A stretch of 64,000 nt of DNA from Hominilimicola fabiformis (lineage in GTDB: Bacteria > Bacillota > Clostridia > UBA1381). Positions 60,310 through 64,000 of the stretch are shown in pieces (the first letter of the stretch is position 1; each line of letters starts with the position of its first letter). The notes beneath the pieces were generated by a model. It did no database searches and was not told where the DNA came from. It saw only the letters and a list, made by a program, of their open reading frames with translations. The DNA is taken from NCBI RefSeq assembly GCF_020687385.1, contig NZ_JAJEQM010000006.1, forward strand, positions 62,001-126,000, read 5' to 3'. Position numbers and translations under genes: made by a program.

Positions 60310-60364
60310 AACAAATTAATCCACAGCACTTGCTGAAAAAATCCTTAAACTTGGGGAGGTAACT

Positions 60365-60763
60365 ATGCTTACAACTAAAAAGCCGTCACAGTTTTCGCCT
60401 TTGGCGCTTGCCTATATAGGTGACGGAGTGTATGAACTTTTTGTTCGTACACGAATTATAGAAGAACACGAAAATCTTCCTGCCAACAAACTGCATAAAA
60501 AGACCGTTCAGTATGTCAAAGCACACGCACAGTCAAACAGTATAGACGCAATGCTTGAACATATGACAGATGATGAAACGGCGGTATACAAGCGAGGAAG
60601 AAACGCAAAATCGAATACAGTGCCGAAAAACGCAAATATGACGGAATACCGCAGAGCAACGGGATTTGAGGCACTTATAGGATTTCTGTATCTTTCGGGA
60701 GAAACGGAAAGACTTGACACACTTATGAATATCGCGTATGAAAATGCGTTAGATAATAATTAA
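60365..60763 (+). CDS. mrnC: Mini-ribonuclease III
   Basis: A 132-residue RNase III catalytic domain without the dsRNA-binding domain. LALAYIGDGVYELFVRTRI near 12 and GFEALIGFLYLSGETERL near 101 carry the acidic catalytic residues. It matures 23S rRNA in Firmicutes. GGGGAGG precedes the ATG by a few bases. The cysS-mrnC order is conserved. Confidence 0.95.
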   Translation: MLTTKKPSQFSPLALAYIGDGVYELFVRTRIIEEHENLPANKLHKKTVQYVKAHAQSNSIDAMLEHMTDDETAVYKRGRNAKSNTVPKNANMTEYRRATGFEALIGFLYLSGETERLDTLMNIAYENALDNN

Positions 60764-60785
60764 TTTAAGGGAGGAAATACGACAC

Positions 60786-61634
60786 ATGGATAAGAAAAGA
60801 GTCACAGAGCTGTCAATCATTGCAAACAATGTTCGTAAGCACGCTCTTACAGCCGTATACAGTGCGGCATCGGGACATCCGGGAGGTTCATTATCTGTAG
60901 CAGATGTTTTGACATTGCTTTACTTTGAGGTAATGAACGTAGATCCGAAAAATCCTAAAATGGAGGACAGAGACAGATTTGTTCTTTCAAAGGGTCACAC
61001 AGCACCTGCACTATACGGTGTACTTGCAGAAAAAGGATTTATACCAAAAGAGGATATTAAGACATTCAGAAATGTAAACAGCTATCTTCAAGGACATCCT
61101 GATATGAACAAAGTACCCGGCGTTGATATGTCAACAGGTTCATTGGGACAAGGTGTGTCAGCCGCAGGCGGTATGGCACTTGCCGCAAAGCTTGACAACA
61201 AGGATTACAGAGTATATTCTGTTCTTGGTGACGGTGAGCTTGAGGAAGGACAGGTTTGGGAGCAAGCTATGTTTGCCGCTCATTACAAACTTGACAACTT
61301 TACGATTTTCGTTGATAACAACGGCTTACAGATAGACGGTGACATTTCTAAGGTAATGAATCCTAATCCTATCGATAAGAAATTTGAGGCATTCGGTTGG
61401 CACGTTATAAAGGTAAGTGCTCATAATTTTGAAGAACTTATGGCTGCTGTTGACGAGGCAAAGGCTACAAAGGGACAGCCTACCGCTATTATAATGAAGT
61501 CTGTTAAAGGCAAGAATGTTTCATTTATGGAAAATAACGCAGGCTGGCACGGTTCTGCACCTAATGAAGAACAGTACAATCAAGCAATCGCAGAGCTTGA
61601 TAAAATAATCAAAGGATTGGAGGCGAGTCTGTAA
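60786..61634 (+). CDS. Transketolase, N-terminal subunit
   Basis: A 282-residue thiamine-diphosphate-binding half: SGHPGGSLSVADVLTLLYFEV near 25, LSKGHTAPALYGVL near 68 and the TPP/Mg motif GDGELEEGQVWEQAMFAA near 147 ending at NNGLQIDG. In Clostridia transketolase is commonly split into two genes. Its stop overlaps the start of the C-terminal subunit by one base. It needs the thiamine made by the thi operon. Confidence 0.96.
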   Translation: MDKKRVTELSIIANNVRKHALTAVYSAASGHPGGSLSVADVLTLLYFEVMNVDPKNPKMEDRDRFVLSKGHTAPALYGVLAEKGFIPKEDIKTFRNVNSYLQGHPDMNKVPGVDMSTGSLGQGVSAAGGMALAAKLDNKDYRVYSVLGDGELEEGQVWEQAMFAAHYKLDNFTIFVDNNGLQIDGDISKVMNPNPIDKKFEAFGWHVIKVSAHNFEELMAAVDEAKATKGQPTAIIMKSVKGKNVSFMENNAGWHGSAPNEEQYNQAIAELDKIIKGLEASL

Positions 61635-62563
61635 TGGCAAAGAAAGCTACAAGAGAATCATACGGAGCGGCGCTTGTAAAGTACGGTGAAAACCCTAACA
61701 TAGTTGTGCTTGACGCTGACCTTTCAAAATCAACAAAAACAGAAATGTTCAAGAAAGCATATCCTGAAAGATTTATAAATATGGGTATTGCAGAAAGTAA
61801 TATGATGTGCGTGGCAGCAGGACTTGCCGCAAGCGGAAAAATCGCTTTTGCGTCAACATTTGCAATGTTTGCCGCCGGCAGAGCCTTTGAACAGGTTAGA
61901 AACTCAATCGGCTATACAAAGCTTAATGTTAAAATCGGTGCTACTCACGCAGGCATTTCTGTCGGTGAGGACGGTGCGTCACATCAATGTCTTGAGGACA
62001 TCGCTTTAATGCGTTCAATTCCTAATATGGTTGTTATAAACCCTGCCGATGATATTGAGGCTATGCAAGCTGTTAAGGCGGCTATTGACCACGACGGTCC
62101 TGTATATATGAGATTCGGTCGTCTTGCCGTTGAGGACGTAAACAGTGAGGACTACAAGTTTGAACTTGGCAAGGGCGTTCAACTAAAGGATGGTAAGGAC
62201 GCAACAATTATTGCAACCGGTCTTATGGTAGGTATGGCACTTGAAGCGGCAAAAATGCTTGAAGAAGAAGGCATTTCCGCAAGAGTAATCAATATCCATA
62301 CAATCAAGCCTATAGACGAAGAAATAATAACAAAGGCTGCTAAGGAAACAGGCGCTATCGTAACAGCTGAAGAGCATTACATTATGGGCGGTCTTGGAAG
62401 TGCCGTTACGGAAGTGGTATGTGCAAATGCTCCTGTACCTGTTAAGATTATCGGTACTGACAGATTCGGTAAATCGGGTAAACCGGCTGAATTATTTAAG
62501 GAATACGGTTTAACTCCTGAAAATATCGTTAAAAATGTAAAAGATGCCATTGCAATGAAATAA
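61634..62563 (+). CDS. Transketolase, C-terminal subunit
   Basis: A 309-residue pyrimidine-binding and C-terminal half: ESYGAALVKYGENPNI at the start, FINMGIAESNMMCVAAGLA near 46 (catalytic Glu), HAGISVGEDGASHQ near 105 and TAEEHYIMGGLGSAV near 243. Forms the active heteromeric enzyme with the previous product; non-oxidative pentose phosphate pathway, the outlet for arabinose carbon. Confidence 0.96.
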   Translation: MAKKATRESYGAALVKYGENPNIVVLDADLSKSTKTEMFKKAYPERFINMGIAESNMMCVAAGLAASGKIAFASTFAMFAAGRAFEQVRNSIGYTKLNVKIGATHAGISVGEDGASHQCLEDIALMRSIPNMVVINPADDIEAMQAVKAAIDHDGPVYMRFGRLAVEDVNSEDYKFELGKGVQLKDGKDATIIATGLMVGMALEAAKMLEEEGISARVINIHTIKPIDEEIITKAAKETGAIVTAEEHYIMGGLGSAVTEVVCANAPVPVKIIGTDRFGKSGKPAELFKEYGLTPENIVKNVKDAIAMK

Positions 62564-62580
62564 TCATTGGAGGTAAAATT

Positions 62581-63129
62581 ATGAAAAAGTTATTGCTTGT
62601 GTTAGCAAGCTTGGCTATGATAATAGGTTTGTGTGCTTGCGGCGGTGGCGGCGGACTTTTTGCAAAGCCGACACCTACACCGATACCTGAAATCGACCCG
62701 GCGACACTTATCACAACTGATGATGTTGCACTAAATGCCGGATATACACCTGTTATTGAGGAATCAGGTACAAGTCGTAACGGTAATGTTGCGACAGTGC
62801 TTTACAGAAGTGAGCCTATAGGTCAAAATGATACTGTAACGGTTAAGGTTACACAGTTCACAGATACTATTGATTATCAAATGCTTTTCGACCAGTACGA
62901 ACAGGAAAAGTCAAAACGTTCTTCTGCTGAATTGGTTGAGGGTATAGGACAGGAATCGTATATAGCGTTTCCGACTATCCATGTGTACGACAGAGGCTGT
63001 ATAATTGAGATTACAGCCGGTTCGGGCAGTGACGATAATCAAAAGACTTTGCTTAAAAATCTTGCGATTACTGCGGCGGGTCGCTTGGAAAGCATAATTC
63101 CCGACAACACAGGTCAAAATAAAGAATAA
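62581..63129 (+). CDS. Lipoprotein of unknown function
   Basis: A 182-residue exported lipoprotein: signal peptide with lipobox GLCAC (cysteine near 20), a poly-Gly and TPTPTPIP spacer, and a soluble domain with DATLITTDD-like opening (PATLITTDDVALNAGY) and regularly spaced beta strands. It resembles small extracellular domains seen in DUF3558-like lipoproteins, but I cannot name it. It follows the transketolase genes by 17 bases and is probably co-transcribed. Confidence 0.8.
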   Translation: MKKLLLVLASLAMIIGLCACGGGGGLFAKPTPTPIPEIDPATLITTDDVALNAGYTPVIEESGTSRNGNVATVLYRSEPIGQNDTVTVKVTQFTDTIDYQMLFDQYEQEKSKRSSAELVEGIGQESYIAFPTIHVYDRGCIIEITAGSGSDDNQKTLLKNLAITAAGRLESIIPDNTGQNKE

Positions 63130-63131
63130 AA

Positions 63132-63173
63132 ACGAAAAGGATATTACTTTAGAGTGGTATCCTTTTTATTTTG
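63132..63173 (+). terminator. Intrinsic terminator of the transketolase-lipoprotein unit
   Basis: AAAAGGATA/TATCCTTTT-type stem around 63136-63169 with a T-rich tail. Confidence 0.7.
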
Positions 63174-63241
63174 ACAATTTATAAAAAAAATTACACAAAA
63201 GGGGTTGATTTTTTTTGGTAACTATGATATAATCAAAAAAT

Positions 63242-63270
63242 TTGACATTTGGGGCGTTTTGTGTTATAAT
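63242..63270 (+). promoter_or_regulatory. Promoter of carD
   Basis: TTGACA, 17 bases, TATAAT: perfect consensus. Confidence 0.85.
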
Positions 63271-63314
63271 TATGTTGTTAAGATAGTGGTTAATGAGAAA
63301 GGCGGTAAGTAAAG

Positions 63315-63800
63315 ATGTATAGTGTCGGCGATAAAGTTGTACATCCTATGCACGGTGCAGGTACAATAGAAGAAATCAAAGAAATAGAGATTGTCGGCAA
63401 AAAACGTCAATACTATGTTCTAAAGTTTGCCATAGGCAATATGGTAACAAATGTACCGATAGAAAACAGTGAAGAAATCGGTATTCGTCCTGTTATAGAA
63501 AAGCAGGAGGCAAAAAAGGCACTTCAATATTTTCGTGACGCGGAGCTTGAAGATGACGCGAATTGGAATAAACGTCAGAGAGATAATCTTATTAAGATTA
63601 AGTCGGGAGATATTTATCAAGTGATTTTGGTATTGAAAGAACTGATGTACCGTGAAAAAATAAAAGGTCTTTCAACAAGTGAAAGAAAGACTCTTACCAG
63701 TGCAAAACAGATTGTTGTAAGCGAACTTGTCCTGTCGGAAGTTGCCGATGTTAGTGACATTGAAAGCATTTTAAACGATACTGTTGACGCGTTGGTTTGA
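63315..63800 (+). CDS. carD: CarD family transcription factor
   Basis: A 161-residue RNA-polymerase-binding protein: Tudor-like interaction domain (YSVGDKVVHPMHGAGTIEE at the start) and a helical C-terminal DNA-binding part (KIKSGDIYQVILVLKELM near 98; LSTSERKTLTSAKQIV near 122). It stabilises open promoter complexes. The gene is commonly followed by ispD, as here. GAAAGGCGG lies upstream of the ATG. Confidence 0.94.
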   Translation: MYSVGDKVVHPMHGAGTIEEIKEIEIVGKKRQYYVLKFAIGNMVTNVPIENSEEIGIRPVIEKQEAKKALQYFRDAELEDDANWNKRQRDNLIKIKSGDIYQVILVLKELMYREKIKGLSTSERKTLTSAKQIVVSELVLSEVADVSDIESILNDTVDALV

Positions 63801-63811
63801 TATGTGATTAA

Positions 63812-63850
63812 AAGTGCAGAGCTATGTTTTATGGCTCTGCTTTTATTTTG
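63812..63850 (+). terminator. Intrinsic terminator of carD
   Basis: GCAGAGC/GCTCTGC stem (63816-63822 with 63834-63840) with A run before and T-rich tail after; partial read-through into ispD is possible. Confidence 0.75.
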
Positions 63851-63862
63851 AAAGGATATATT

Positions 63863-64000
63863 ATGAAAATAACAGCGGTTATAGTTGCAGGAGGCAAAGG
63901 CACAAGAATGGGTGCCGATAAAAATAAGGTTTTTCTTAAAATATTAGGACGTGAAGTGCTTTATTATACAATTTCGGCATTTGAAAAAAATGATAAAATT
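63863..64000 (+). CDS. ispD: 2-C-methyl-D-erythritol 4-phosphate cytidylyltransferase (N-terminal part)
   Basis: The first 46 codons run off the right edge. [21 protein letters not shown] holds the CTP-binding loop (AGGKGTRMG, Lys at 22), typical of IspD of the MEP isoprenoid pathway. AAAGGATA stands seven bases before the ATG. Position after carD supports the call. Confidence 0.9.
   Translation, partial: MKITAVIVAGGKGTRMGADKNKVFLKILGREVLYYTISAFEKNDKI

Overview
The window looks like an ordinary chromosomal stretch of a low-GC, anaerobic Gram-positive bacterium of the class Clostridia, probably from a spore-forming lineage that eats plant cell-wall sugars. The reasons are AT-rich intergenic DNA with near-consensus sigma-A promoters (17-base spacers) and strong AGGAGG-type ribosome sites, a SipL-like spore-coat protein, an electron-bifurcating NfnAB transhydrogenase, a NiaR-controlled NAD operon, a CIRCE-controlled groESL, long-form HPF, CarD, an S-layer-homology surface protein, and L-arabinose, L-rhamnose and rhamnogalacturonan genes. 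I saw no rRNA, tRNA, CRISPR array, prophage or transposase.

Layout. 1-7.6 kb: the first codons of a probable type III glutamine synthetase behind an attenuator-like leader, glmS, then a + strand run DUF1961-mutS2-ybaK-DUF1015. 7.6-13.6 kb: structured repeat A, a MATE exporter, an orphan fumarase alpha subunit and a giant two-module GT-C glycosyltransferase, divergent from hpf. 14-18.8 kb: surface-polysaccharide genes (flippase, two GT2 enzymes, pyruvyl transferase) around an overlapping divergent promoter. 18.8-22.5 kb: nadA-nadB-nadC-niaR with a NiaR-like operator over its promoter, closed by repeat B, an inverted relative of repeat A. 22.7-26.5 kb: a small helical protein and thiS-thiF-thiG-thiH-thiE/tenI behind a strong promoter and a terminator hairpin, with no TPP riboswitch visible. 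26.5-28 kb: araA.

28-31 kb holds a minus-strand operon (ABM monooxygenase, GCS2-type glutamate-cysteine ligase, circularly permuted ATP-grasp ligase) that may make a glutathione-like thiol or gamma-glutamylcysteine conjugate. 31-41 kb: a PLP lyase, CpXC protein, RluA pseudouridine synthase, nfnAB, rdgB, DUF6106-like protein, nnr, alr and a mazEF pair whose antitoxin seems to lack its DNA-binding half. 41-50 kb: class A PBP, groESL, a candidate type I toxin-antitoxin locus built from two convergent small RNAs, ptsI and NAD-malic enzyme. 50-57 kb: YetA/PL26-like rhamnogalacturonan lyase, an SLH surface protein, a second copy of the modular repeat seen at 320-500, and rhaB. 57-64 kb: sipL, cysS, a three-way-junction-like RNA element, mrnC, split transketolase, a lipoprotein, carD and the beginning of ispD.

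The most promising unexplained items are the thiol-ligase operon, the convergent small-RNA locus after groEL, the multi-hairpin repeat pair A/B, the RHH-less MazE, the thi leader and the junction element between cysS and mrnC. All assignments were made by reading the sequence; no database search was run.
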